This document shows, piece by piece, positions 34,286 through 42,578 of a stretch of DNA of 64,000 nt (within the stretch, counting starts at the first letter, position 1; each line of letters opens with the position of its first letter). The notes under the pieces were generated by a model. That model was not told the DNA's origin. It worked only from the letters and a program-made list of their open reading frames with translations, and did not search any database. The translations under genes were made by a program, and so were the position numbers. Source of the DNA: Pseudarthrobacter naphthalenicus (GTDB taxonomy: Bacteria > Actinomycetota > Actinomycetes > Actinomycetales > Micrococcaceae); NCBI RefSeq assembly GCF_029076445.1, contig NZ_JARESG010000001.1, positions 62,001 through 126,000 of the forward strand. The letters are read 5' to 3'.

Positions 34286-36004
34286 TTGCCCACCACTGCC
34301 ACGCTGGCAACCCTGTCCGAATCTGACCTTCCGGCCGATCCCAACTGGTGGCGCCAAGCCGCCGTGTACCAGATCTACCCGCGCAGCTTTTCTGATTCCA
34401 ACGGTGACGGCCTGGGGGACATCAAGGGCATTACCGCCAAGGTCCCGTACTTGAAAGCCTTGGGCATCGACGCCGTATGGCTCAGCCCGTTCTACCCGTC
34501 AGCACTGGCGGACGGCGGCTATGACGTGGACGACTACCGCGACGTTGATCCCAAGCTCGGCACCCTGGCGGACTTTGATGAGATGGCCAAGGCCCTGCAC
34601 AGCGCAGGCATCAAACTGATCGCCGATATCGTCCCCAACCACTCGTCCAACCGGCACGAATGGTTCCGCGAGGCGCTGGCCTCCCCGAAGGGGTCCGCCG
34701 CCCGCGACCGCTACATCTTCCGCGACGGCCTCGGCGAGAACGGTGAGCTGCCGCCGTCGGACTGGGACTCGGTCTTTGGCGGACCCGCCTGGGAGCGCAT
34801 CACCGAACCCGACGGCACGCCCGGCCAGTGGTACATGCACATCTTCGCCAAGGAACAGCCGGACCTGAACTGGTCCAACCGCGAGGTCCGCGACGACTTC
34901 CTGAAGACGCTGCGCTTCTGGTCCGACCGCGGTGTGGACGGCTTCCGCGTGGACGTGGCCCATGCGCTCACCAAGGACCTGACCGAGCCGCTGCTGTCCA
35001 AGCTGGAACTGACCCGTGAAGGCCAGCTGGAGGACGGCTTCGAAGACGGTTCCCATCCGTTCTGGGACCGCGACGACGTTCACGACATCTACGCCGAATG
35101 GCGCGAAGTGTTCAACGAATACAATCCGCCCCGCACCGCCGTCGCCGAGGCCTGGGTCCACGCCACCCGCCGCGCCCGCTACGCCAGCCCGCAGGGCCTG
35201 GGCCAGGCGTTCAACTTCGACCTCCTCCAGGCCGACTTCGACGCCGAGGAATTCCGCGAAATCATCACCCGCAACCTGGCCGAGGCCAAGGAGAGCGGGG
35301 CGTCCTCCACCTGGGTTTTCTCCAACCACGACGTGGTCCGGCATGCCACCCGCTACGGGCTGCCCAAGCCGGCAAAGGGCCCCGAAGGTAAAGAGATGGC
35401 CACTCAGGACGGGAAGGCCTGGCTGTTGGCCGGCGGCCCCAAGGACCAGCTGGACACGGAGCTCGGCGAGCGGCGCGCGCGGGCTGCGACCCTGCTGATG
35501 CTTGCCGTGCCCGGCTCCGCCTACCTGTACCAGGGCGAGGAGCTCGGCCTGCAGGAAGTGGCGGAGATCCCGGATTCCGAACGCCAGGACCCCACGTTCT
35601 TCCGGAACAAGGGTGTGGAGGTGGGCCGCGACGGCTGCCGGGTTCCGCTGCCGTGGACGGTTGAGGGGACCTCGTTCGGCTTCGGCGAGGACGGCGCGCA
35701 CCTGCCGCAGCCGGACTGGTTCAGCCGGTACGCCGTCGAGGCGCAGGACGGCACGGAGAATTCCACGCTGGAGCTGTACCGCAGGGCGCTGAAGCTCCGC
35801 CGGGAACTGCAGTCGGCGGAAGAACTGGAATGGCTGGACACCGGTAATCCCGACGTCCTGCACTTCAGCCGGCCCAGCGGCTGGCAGTCCGTGACCAACT
35901 TCGGGGACACCGCCGTCGAGCTTCCCGCCGGCAACGTCCTGGTCAGCAGTTCCCCGCTGGAGGACGGCAAACTGCCGGGCAACACCACCGTGTGGCTGCG
36001 CTGA
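34286..36004 (+). CDS. GH13 alpha-glucosidase
   Basis: Hydrolyses alpha-glucosidic bonds of maltose or sucrose-type oligosaccharides. 572 aa from the TTG at 34286, chosen because AAGGA (34273-34277) stands 8 nt before it; an ATG six codons earlier (34268) lacks any ribosome-binding site. GH13 regions: IADIVPNH, GFRVDVAH (nucleophile D223), AVAEAWV (acid/base E288), FSNHDV (D349). There is no signal peptide, so it acts inside the cell on imported sugars. It is controlled by the divergent ROK gene, and the aldo-keto reductase follows 46 bp later. Confidence 0.93.
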   Translation: MPTTATLATLSESDLPADPNWWRQAAVYQIYPRSFSDSNGDGLGDIKGITAKVPYLKALGIDAVWLSPFYPSALADGGYDVDDYRDVDPKLGTLADFDEMAKALHSAGIKLIADIVPNHSSNRHEWFREALASPKGSAARDRYIFRDGLGENGELPPSDWDSVFGGPAWERITEPDGTPGQWYMHIFAKEQPDLNWSNREVRDDFLKTLRFWSDRGVDGFRVDVAHALTKDLTEPLLSKLELTREGQLEDGFEDGSHPFWDRDDVHDIYAEWREVFNEYNPPRTAVAEAWVHATRRARYASPQGLGQAFNFDLLQADFDAEEFREIITRNLAEAKESGASSTWVFSNHDVVRHATRYGLPKPAKGPEGKEMATQDGKAWLLAGGPKDQLDTELGERRARAATLLMLAVPGSAYLYQGEELGLQEVAEIPDSERQDPTFFRNKGVEVGRDGCRVPLPWTVEGTSFGFGEDGAHLPQPDWFSRYAVEAQDGTENSTLELYRRALKLRRELQSAEELEWLDTGNPDVLHFSRPSGWQSVTNFGDTAVELPAGNVLVSSSPLEDGKLPGNTTVWLR

Positions 36005-36050
36005 TGCCGGTTCCGGATCCGGCAGCGGTGCGGGGCAGGGGCGCCGCCTG

Positions 36051-36992
36051 ATGCAGGAGCTCATTTACGGCTGCATGGGCCTGGGCGGCAGCTGGTCCGA
36101 CGAGCCGCACGGCGCCAGCCATGTGGACGAGGCCGCTGCCGCCGTCGGGGCCGCCCTGGCCGCGGGGATCACCCTGTTCGACCATGCGGACATTTACCGC
36201 GGCGGCAAGTCCGAGGCCGTGTTCGGTGAGGTCCTGGCGTCGGACGCGGGGCTCCGCGACCGGATCCGGCTGCAGACCAAATGCGGGATCCGGCTCAATG
36301 AACGCGGGCTGGCCACGCACTATGACCTCAGCCGGGACGCCATCCTGGAGCGGGTGCGCGGCAGCCTGAAGCGGCTGCAGACGGAGTACGTGGACGTCCT
36401 GCTGCTGCACCGCCCCGACCCGCTGACGGACCTCGGGGAGGTGGCTGCCGCCGTCGGGCAGTTGCTCGCCGAAGGCAAAGTCCGGCAGGTGGGCGTGTCC
36501 AACATGTCCGGCGCGCAGATACGGGCACTGCAGGACCGGCTGGACGTGCCCGTGGTGGCCAACCAGCTCGAGATGAGCCTGCTCAAGCGGGCCTGGCTGG
36601 AGAGCCAGGTCCTGGTCAACCATCCGGACTCGCTGGATTACAGCTTTCCGCACGGCACCCTGGAGTACTGCGCCGGCAACGGGGTAACGCTCCAGGCGTA
36701 CGGCGCGCTGGCGCGGGGGCTGTACACGGGCGCGGCAGCGGAAGACCCGACGTCGGCCGAGACTTCCACGGCGGTCCTCATCCGGGAGCTGGCCGGCACC
36801 TACGCCACCACGGGGGAGTCCGTCCTCCTGGGCTGGCTGATGAAGCATCCGGCCGGGATCGCGCCCGTTATCGGCACCGTGAATCCTGCCCGGATCGCCG
36901 CCTGCGCCGACGCTGCCCGCGTGGCGCAGGCCATGACCCGGGCCGACTGGTACGGGCTGTGGATCGCAGCCCGGGGAACCAACCTCCCCTAA
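36051..36992 (+). CDS. Aldo-keto reductase (YdhF-like)
   Basis: 313-aa TIM-barrel NADPH reductase. The catalytic tetrad is visible: D44 and Y49 in DHADIYRGGKSE, K77 in LQTKCGIR, H120 in LLLHRPDP. QVGVSNMSGAQI and APVIGTVNPARI contact the cofactor. Substrate unknown; its place after the alpha-glucosidase suggests a role in sugar use, but that is only context. The start ATG has no clear ribosome-binding site and may rely on coupling to the upstream gene. Confidence 0.88.
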   Translation: MQELIYGCMGLGGSWSDEPHGASHVDEAAAAVGAALAAGITLFDHADIYRGGKSEAVFGEVLASDAGLRDRIRLQTKCGIRLNERGLATHYDLSRDAILERVRGSLKRLQTEYVDVLLLHRPDPLTDLGEVAAAVGQLLAEGKVRQVGVSNMSGAQIRALQDRLDVPVVANQLEMSLLKRAWLESQVLVNHPDSLDYSFPHGTLEYCAGNGVTLQAYGALARGLYTGAAAEDPTSAETSTAVLIRELAGTYATTGESVLLGWLMKHPAGIAPVIGTVNPARIAACADAARVAQAMTRADWYGLWIAARGTNLP

Positions 36993-36993
36993 C

Positions 36994-37053
36994 CCCAACT
37001 AGGTAGCGCTAACTGTCGTTTTGAAGGTCCATAACGACAGTTAGCGCTACCTA
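36994..37053. repeat. Dispersed palindrome, copy 2
   Basis: Perfect 21-bp arms (37000-37020 and 37033-37053), 12-nt loop, starting a few bases after the aldo-keto reductase stop. Positions 36994-37021 equal 21493-21520 base for base. Confidence 0.9.
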
Positions 37054-37147
37054 CATTTCAACGGCCGGGACGCTATTGTTCGTATTGGTCATCACACGGG
37101 CCGGTCCTGCTTAGCGCTCGCGGGGCCCGGCCGGATACGGTAGAAGC

Positions 37148-38011
37148 ATGACGTCTACCATCGCCGCCGAGACCATCCGGCCCGAACGCAACATCCCCGC
37201 AGAGATCGCCCGTTCGTGGCTCCTGGTCAATGCCATGAAGCCCGAACTGTTCGACCAGTCGGCTGTCTCCCGCGCCGACTCGATCATCCTGGACATTGAA
37301 GACGCGGTGGACCCCTCGCAGAAGGACCAGGCGCGCGGGCACGTCATTGACTGGCTGACCGGCGGCGGGAAGGCCTGGGTCCGCATCAATGACGCCACCA
37401 GCCCGTTCTGGGCCGACGACCTCGCCGGACTGCGCGGCACCCCCGGCCTGCTCGGCGTGATGCTCGCCAAGACCGAGTCCGCTGACCAGGTGACCGAAAG
37501 CTTCCACCGGATGGACGGCAAGATCCCCGTCATTCCGCTGGTGGAATCCGCCGTGGGCATCGAGGAAGCCAACAACATCGCCAAGGCCCAGGGAGCATTC
37601 CGCCTCGCCTTCGGCTCCGGTGACTTCCGCCGTGACACCGGCATGGCGGCCACCGCCGAGGCCATGGCCTACCCCCGTGCCAAGCTGGTCGTGGCCAGCC
37701 GCGTGGGTAACCTGCCGGGCCCCATCGACGGTCCCACCGTCGGCACCAACCACCCCATCCTGCGCGAGCAGACCGGCATCACGGTGATGATGGGCATGAC
37801 CGGCAAGCTGTGCCTGGCCATCGACCAGACCCCGGTGATCAACGAGGTCATCAGCCCCACACCGTCCGACGTTGCCTGGGCCACGGACTTCATGAACGAC
37901 TTCGAGGCCAACGGCCGGGTCATCCGCGACGGCTCGGACCTGCCCCGCCTGGGCCGCGCCGAAAAGATCATGAAGCTCGCCGTGGCGTTTGGCGTTCAGC
38001 CCGCGCTGTGA
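37148..38011 (+). CDS. CitE-like HpcH/HpaI aldolase-family protein
   Basis: 287-aa TIM-barrel lyase related to the citrate lyase beta subunit and malyl/citramalyl-CoA lyases. SIILDIEDAVDPSQKDQAR carries the Mg-binding Asp/Glu, and VIPLVESAVGIEEANNIA the second acidic ligand. No citD/citF genes are nearby, so it is probably a stand-alone CoA-ester lyase (CitE-like) rather than part of citrate lyase. TACGGT (37136-37141) is exactly 6 nt before the ATG. Confidence 0.86.
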   Translation: MTSTIAAETIRPERNIPAEIARSWLLVNAMKPELFDQSAVSRADSIILDIEDAVDPSQKDQARGHVIDWLTGGGKAWVRINDATSPFWADDLAGLRGTPGLLGVMLAKTESADQVTESFHRMDGKIPVIPLVESAVGIEEANNIAKAQGAFRLAFGSGDFRRDTGMAATAEAMAYPRAKLVVASRVGNLPGPIDGPTVGTNHPILREQTGITVMMGMTGKLCLAIDQTPVINEVISPTPSDVAWATDFMNDFEANGRVIRDGSDLPRLGRAEKIMKLAVAFGVQPAL

Positions 38012-38019
38012 CGAGTTGC

Positions 38020-38075
38020 GTGAGGCCCGCGCCACGTCCTTCCGCGCCCGCGGCGGAACGTGGAGCGGGCCTCAC
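38020..38075. repeat. Long imperfect palindrome after the CitE-like gene
   Basis: Outer arms of 11 bp match perfectly (38020-38030 and 38065-38075); a second stem inside (38032-38037 with 38058-38063) and a GC-rich tip make a ~56-nt hairpin. Begins 9 bp after the stop. No T-tract. Confidence 0.78.
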
Positions 38076-38115
38076 TGCATCCTGGGTCTGTCCCCACGCT
38101 CGGTAGACTGGCACG

Positions 38116-38340
38116 GTGCTGAACGAATTCTGGAACACCGCGCCCACCGCCTACAAGGTCACCGTCTTCTGTGCCATGGGGCTGATCGGCGTCGGAATCA
38201 TCCTGAACCTGATCGGCAACACGTCCGGAAACCAGGGCCTGGCCACAGCCTCGCTGCCGGTCATCGGTGCCGGGCTGGTCCTGCACATCGTGGGAATTGT
38301 GGTGCGCGGCCAGACGATCCGCAAGAACCTTAAGCGGTAG
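38116..38340 (+). CDS. Small membrane protein (DUF3188-like)
   Basis: 74 aa with two hydrophobic helices (about 15-35 and 45-63) and a basic C-terminus (GQTIRKNLKR). It resembles the DUF3188 small membrane proteins of actinobacteria; that match is from memory and tentative. GTG start with TAGACT (38104-38109) 6 nt upstream: leaderless. Its last 11 bp overlap the end of the SulP gene on the other strand. Function unknown. Confidence 0.72.
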   Translation: MLNEFWNTAPTAYKVTVFCAMGLIGVGIILNLIGNTSGNQGLATASLPVIGAGLVLHIVGIVVRGQTIRKNLKR

Positions 38341-40006
38341 CTGCCGCTGCGTTCCGAAGGACATGGCTGCGGGCGTGTTCCACGGCGGCCGGCAAGTCCT
38401 CGAACAGGTGCTTGTGGTGGCGCAGGGAACGGATCACGCCAACATTTGTCACCAGGGCAAGATGATCCGGCCGGACGCCCTTCAGCAACACCGTGATGCC
38501 GCGCAGTTCCAGGGCGGAGATGACTTCCACGAGGGCGTGCGCACCGGTTGCGTCGAGCATCCGTAGCTGGGAGAGCCTGATGATGGCCACCTGCACGTCC
38601 CTGACCTGGCTGATTTCCTGAAGAATGCGCTCCGCGGCGCCGAAGAACATGGCCCCGTCCAGCCGGAAGACGGCAATGTGTTCATCCCCTGCAGCGGGTG
38701 GCCCGGCAATGTCCTCACGCTGCACACTGCTGAGGGACGCGAACTTCCGCAGCGTGAAAAGTGCCGCCGCGGCCAGCCCGATCTGGATCGCCACGATCAG
38801 GTCGAACGCCACGGTGATGATTGCCGTCAGGACGAAGACGGCCGCATCCGAGCGGGTGGAGCGCAGGATCGCGGCCACCGTGCGTTGGGACACCATCCGC
38901 GTTGCCGTGACCATCAGCACGCCGCCCAGGGCCGCGAGCGGGATGCTGCCCACCAGCCCGGCAGCCAGGTAGACAATGCCCAGCAGGACCACGGCATGGA
39001 CCGCGGCGGACAGGCGCGTCTTCGCCCCTGAGCGCACATTCACGGCGGTCCGGGCGATGGCCCCGGTGGCCGGCATCCCGCCGAACAGTCCGGCAGCGAT
39101 GGAGGCCAGGCCCTGGCCGGTCAGTTCGCGGTCCGGGATGTAGGCCCCGCTCGGCGTCCCGTCCGGACCGGCCATCCCGCCGGCGACGCGGGCCGAGAGC
39201 AAAGATTCAATCGCGGCAAGGGCAGCGATGGCGACGGCGGGCATCGCCAAGGCACCGAGGGATGCCGGGTCCATGGCCGGCAGTGAGGGGGAGGGCAGGG
39301 AGTGCGGCAGCGCACCGATCCGGGGCACGTCCAGCCGCAGAAGTTCGGCAGCCGCCGTCGCCAGGAGCACCGCGAGCAGGCTTGCCGGCAGGGCCCGGAA
39401 GTATTTCTGCACCAGCACCATTACGACGGCGACTCCCGCCACGAGTGCGAGGGTCAGCAGGACGGTGGGTGCTTCAGCCCGGGATGCGGCCTCGATGGCC
39501 GCCAGCAGGGTGTTGTGACCCGGAGTCCCGGCGGTTCCGGTGGCCAGGGGCACCTGCTGGAGGAAGATGATGGCGGCGATGCCCAGCGTGAAGCCTTCCA
39601 CCACCGGCCAGGGGATGAAGGCCACGGCTTTCCCGAGGCCGCTGATGCCGAGCAGGCAGACCATGACCCCGGCCATCAGGGACAGCAGGGCCACACTCCC
39701 GGTGCCGTGGACTGCCACCACCGGCGCCAGGACCACCACCATGGCCCCGGTCGGTCCCGAGACCTGGACGTGGGAGCCGCCCATGACGGCGGCCACCAGC
39801 CCGGCCACGATCGCCGTGATCAGTCCTGCTTCAGCACCCACCCCGGAGCTGACTCCGAAGGCCAGGGCCAGGGGGAGCGCCACGATCCCCACGGTGATCC
39901 CGGCGAATACGTCAGTCCGCCATGACTGCCGGAGACCGGCATAGTCCGCCCTGGACGGCAGGAAGCGGGCGAGCCCGGTTGCACTCCGGCGCAGGTCGGT
40001 GCTCAC
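38330..40006 (-). CDS. SulP-family anion transporter with STAS domain
   Basis: 558 aa. About 12-14 helices (SulP fold, residues 25-430) carry sulfate, bicarbonate or related anions; the motifs GAEAGLITAIVAGLVAAVMGGSHVQVSGPTGAM and ASIAAGLFGGMPATGAIARTAVNVRSGAKT are typical. The cytoplasmic STAS domain (about 440-550) ends in LRGITVLLKGVRPDHLALVTNVG. Its GTG start overlaps the ArsR stop (GTGA). Control by an ArsR-type repressor is unusual for a sulfate carrier; bicarbonate or another anion is possible. Confidence 0.88.
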   Translation of the reverse strand: MSTDLRRSATGLARFLPSRADYAGLRQSWRTDVFAGITVGIVALPLALAFGVSSGVGAEAGLITAIVAGLVAAVMGGSHVQVSGPTGAMVVVLAPVVAVHGTGSVALLSLMAGVMVCLLGISGLGKAVAFIPWPVVEGFTLGIAAIIFLQQVPLATGTAGTPGHNTLLAAIEAASRAEAPTVLLTLALVAGVAVVMVLVQKYFRALPASLLAVLLATAAAELLRLDVPRIGALPHSLPSPSLPAMDPASLGALAMPAVAIAALAAIESLLSARVAGGMAGPDGTPSGAYIPDRELTGQGLASIAAGLFGGMPATGAIARTAVNVRSGAKTRLSAAVHAVVLLGIVYLAAGLVGSIPLAALGGVLMVTATRMVSQRTVAAILRSTRSDAAVFVLTAIITVAFDLIVAIQIGLAAAALFTLRKFASLSSVQREDIAGPPAAGDEHIAVFRLDGAMFFGAAERILQEISQVRDVQVAIIRLSQLRMLDATGAHALVEVISALELRGITVLLKGVRPDHLALVTNVGVIRSLRHHKHLFEDLPAAVEHARSHVLRNAAAATA

Positions 40007-40383
40007 GAGGCCGACTCGGAGGAGAGGTGGCCGCCGGGCAGTTGCTGTGCCAGCCGGAGTTGTTCGTTGGAGTCGGCGAGGCCGTCCAGCAGGAACGTGC
40101 GGGCGATGGCCAGCAGTTGCGAAACACCCGGGTGCGCCAGCCTGTAGGTCACCGCATTGGCGCTCCGTACCGACGTCACCACCTTGTGCCTGCGCAGCGT
40201 GGCCAGGTGCTGGGACAGGTGGGAGGCCTCCAGCCCGGTTTCACTCAGGAGGTAGCTCACCGCGGCGGTGTTTTCCGGCGCGGCGGCGAGGAGCTCCAAA
40301 ATGCGGATTCTGGCAGGGTGGGCCAGCGCCTTGAACAGGTTGGCCTTGATCTCGTACAGCGGAGCCTGGGCGGGAGACAACAT
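40003..40383 (-). CDS. ArsR/SmtB-family regulator
   Basis: 126-aa winged helix with LFKALAHPARIRILELLAAAPENTAAVSYLLSETGLEASHLSQHLATLRRHKVV. The protein has no cysteine at all, so it cannot be a thiol-based metal sensor and must respond to something else. ATG 40383 follows GAGGAG with 8-9 nt spacing; a frame from 40410 adds nine codons without a site. It lies directly before the SulP gene (4-base overlap), with two overlapping inverted repeats upstream. Confidence 0.87.
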   Translation of the reverse strand: MLSPAQAPLYEIKANLFKALAHPARIRILELLAAAPENTAAVSYLLSETGLEASHLSQHLATLRRHKVVTSVRSANAVTYRLAHPGVSQLLAIARTFLLDGLADSNEQLRLAQQLPGGHLSSESAS

Positions 40384-40419
40384 GGGCAGTTCTCCTCTGT
40401 GACCCTGCAAGAGGCCACT

Positions 40420-40442
40420 TGATGGAATGATGAATCCATCAT
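40420..40442. promoter_or_regulatory. Operator of the ArsR-SulP operon
   Basis: Two overlapping inverted repeats: TGATGGA/TCCATCA (40420-40426, 40435-40441) and ATGATG/CATCAT (40427-40432, 40437-40442). Size and AT-rich composition fit an ArsR-family dimer site. Confidence 0.65.
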
Positions 40443-40496
40443 ATCAGGGGGGCGCAAGACCTCGCCGGGATGCAGGGGAACGATAGGCTTGAGGCC

Positions 40497-40964
40497 ATGA
40501 CTATCAATCCGGACCTGCAGGGCCGCAGCTACCCTGCCGCAGAGGTGTACGACGTCGGCCGCGAGAAAATCCGCGAGTTCGCCCGGGCCGTCAAGGCAAC
40601 GCACCCAGCCCACTTCGACGTCGAGGCCGCCAAGGCCCTCGGCCACACCGACCTGGTGGCGCCCCCCACCTTCGCCATCATCATCGCGCAGCGCGCCGAC
40701 GCACAGCTGATCGAGGACCCGGACGCCGGCATCGACTTCACCCGCGTGGTCCACGCCGACCAGCGCTTCATCCACCACCGCCCGATTTTCGCCGGGGACA
40801 GGCTGGTGGCGGAACTGCACGTGGACGGCGTGCGCGCCATGGGCGGCGGCGCCATGATCACCACCCGCGCGGAAATCTTCGCGCTGACGGATGGTGGAGC
40901 CGAGCCGCGCGAAGCCGTCGCCACCACCACTTCATCCATCCTGGTCCGCGGAGAGGGACAATAA
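40497..40964 (+). CDS. MaoC-type hydratase N-terminal partner (HadA/HadC-like)
   Basis: 155-aa hot-dog protein starting YPAAEVYDVGREKIREFARAVKATHPAHFDVEAAKALGHTDLVAPPTF. It lacks the full hydratase motif and normally pairs with the catalytic subunit encoded next (2-bp gap), like mycobacterial HadA/HadB in fatty-acid synthase II. TAGGCT is 7 nt before the ATG. In many actinobacteria this pair stands just before murB, as here, without mycolic-acid synthesis, so it may serve general acyl chain dehydration. Confidence 0.86.
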   Translation: MTINPDLQGRSYPAAEVYDVGREKIREFARAVKATHPAHFDVEAAKALGHTDLVAPPTFAIIIAQRADAQLIEDPDAGIDFTRVVHADQRFIHHRPIFAGDRLVAELHVDGVRAMGGGAMITTRAEIFALTDGGAEPREAVATTTSSILVRGEGQ

Positions 40965-40966
40965 CC

Positions 40967-41404
40967 ATGAGCCCCAGCTTCCACGAACTCAGCGCCGGCC
41001 AGGACATCGGCAGCCGCACTATCGCCGTCACCCGCACGGACCTCGTCAAGTACGCCGGCGCGTCCGGCGACTTCAACCCCATCCACTGGAACGAAGCCTT
41101 CGCCACCGGAGTGGAACTGCCCGGCGTCATCGCCCACGGTATGTTCACCATGGGGGCCGCAGTGCAGCTGGTGACCGACTGGGCAGGTGACCCTGCCGCC
41201 GTCGTGGACTTCCAGACCCGCTTCACCAAACCGGTCCTGGTCACCGACACCACGGGCACCGACGAGCCCGGTGCCACCATCGAGGTGAGCGGCGCCATTG
41301 GAAAGCTCGACGCCGATGCGGGAACCGCGCGCGTGGACCTCACCGTCGTTTCCGCGGGGCAGAAAGTCCTGATGAAGGCCCAGGCCGTCGTTCGGCTGTC
41401 CTGA
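40967..41404 (+). CDS. MaoC-type dehydratase (HadB-like catalytic subunit)
   Basis: 145 aa. The hydratase-2 motif YAGASGDFNPIHWNEAFA (about 28-46) supplies the catalytic Asp and His. It probably dehydrates (3R)-hydroxyacyl thioesters together with the preceding protein. ATG with AGGGACAATAACC upstream, 2 bp after the neighbouring stop. Substrate chain length unknown. Confidence 0.88.
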   Translation: MSPSFHELSAGQDIGSRTIAVTRTDLVKYAGASGDFNPIHWNEAFATGVELPGVIAHGMFTMGAAVQLVTDWAGDPAAVVDFQTRFTKPVLVTDTTGTDEPGATIEVSGAIGKLDADAGTARVDLTVVSAGQKVLMKAQAVVRLS

Positions 41405-41447
41405 CCGTACCCCGGGGGTTCGCCGGAATTCCCGATAGTGTGGACGC

Positions 41448-42515
41448 GTGACTTCCATTCTGCTCTCCCACCTGACCACGGCCGCCGTCGGGGGCCCTGC
41501 CGGCAAATATGTTGAAGCCCGGACCGAGGCCGAGATCATCGACGCAGTCCGCACCGCCGACGCCGCGGGGGAGCCGCTCCTGATCATCGGGGGCGGCTCC
41601 AACCTGCTGATTTCCGACGACGGGTTCCCCGGCACCGTGGTAAAGATCGCCTCGGAGGGGTTCGCTGTCAACGCCGAGGACTCCTGCGGCGGTGTGGCCG
41701 TGGTGGTGCAGGCGGGGCACAACTGGGACGCCCTGGTGCAGCACGCTGTCCTGCACGCCTGGTCCGGGATCGAGGCGCTCTCCGGAATCCCCGGCGCCAC
41801 CGGGGCCACGCCCGTGCAGAACGTTGGCGCCTACGGCTCGGACGTTTCGCAGACCATCGCCGCGGTCCGCACGTGGGACCGGACCCGGAATGCGGTGCAG
41901 ACCTTCACCAACTCGGAGCTGAAGTTTGGCTACCGCGATTCCCTTCTGAAGCAGACCACCGTGGACGGCTCACCGCGCTACGTGGTGCTGACCGTTGAGT
42001 TCCAGCTGCCCATTGGCCGGATGAGTGCGCCCATCCGCTACGCCGAACTGGCCCGATCCCTGGGCGTTGAACCCGGCAAGCGGGCCTACTCCAATGATGT
42101 CCGGCGTGAAGTGCTGCGACTGCGCGCCTCCAAGGGCATGGTGCTGGACCCTGGGGACCGGGACACCTATTCCACCGGTTCCTTCTTCACCAACCCGGTC
42201 GTTCCCGTTGACGTGGCCGCCACCCTGCCTGACTCGGCGCCGCAGTATCCTGCCGGTGTTGACGGGATGGTCAAGCTCTCCGCGGCCTGGCTGATCGACC
42301 AGGCGGGATTCGGAAAGGGCTACGGCCTGGAACCGGACAGTGCCTCGGGCGGCCGGGCCGCGTTGTCCACGAAGCACACCCTGGCCATCACCAACCGCGG
42401 CTCAGCCAGCGCCAAGGACATGCTGGCGATCGCACGCGAGGTGCGGGGCGGCGTCGTCGAACGCTTTGGCATTGAACTGCACCCCGAACCGCTGCTGATC
42501 GGGCTGACGCTCTAA
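41448..42515 (+). CDS. murB: UDP-N-acetylenolpyruvoylglucosamine reductase
   Basis: FAD enzyme that makes UDP-MurNAc for peptidoglycan in the cytoplasm. 355 aa: FAD-binding GGGSNLL near 48-54, IPGATGATPVQNVGAYG, the catalytic serine in YSTGSFFTNPV, and the C-terminal glutamate in GIELHPEPLLIG. A VASRKGMVL-like stretch (LRASKGMVLDPGDRD) marks a type I enzyme. GTG start with TAGTGT (41436-41441) exactly 6 nt upstream: leaderless. Confidence 0.95.
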   Translation: MTSILLSHLTTAAVGGPAGKYVEARTEAEIIDAVRTADAAGEPLLIIGGGSNLLISDDGFPGTVVKIASEGFAVNAEDSCGGVAVVVQAGHNWDALVQHAVLHAWSGIEALSGIPGATGATPVQNVGAYGSDVSQTIAAVRTWDRTRNAVQTFTNSELKFGYRDSLLKQTTVDGSPRYVVLTVEFQLPIGRMSAPIRYAELARSLGVEPGKRAYSNDVRREVLRLRASKGMVLDPGDRDTYSTGSFFTNPVVPVDVAATLPDSAPQYPAGVDGMVKLSAAWLIDQAGFGKGYGLEPDSASGGRAALSTKHTLAITNRGSASAKDMLAIAREVRGGVVERFGIELHPEPLLIGLTL

Positions 42516-42578
42516 TCCCGGAGCAGCCGGCGGCCAGCCGGACTCCAGCCCATAGCCGGCGGCATTTAGGATGAGGGC

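Noticed and set aside
34499..36064. 521-codon frame opposite the alpha-glucosidase
   Set aside because: Shadow of GH13 motifs; no family features.
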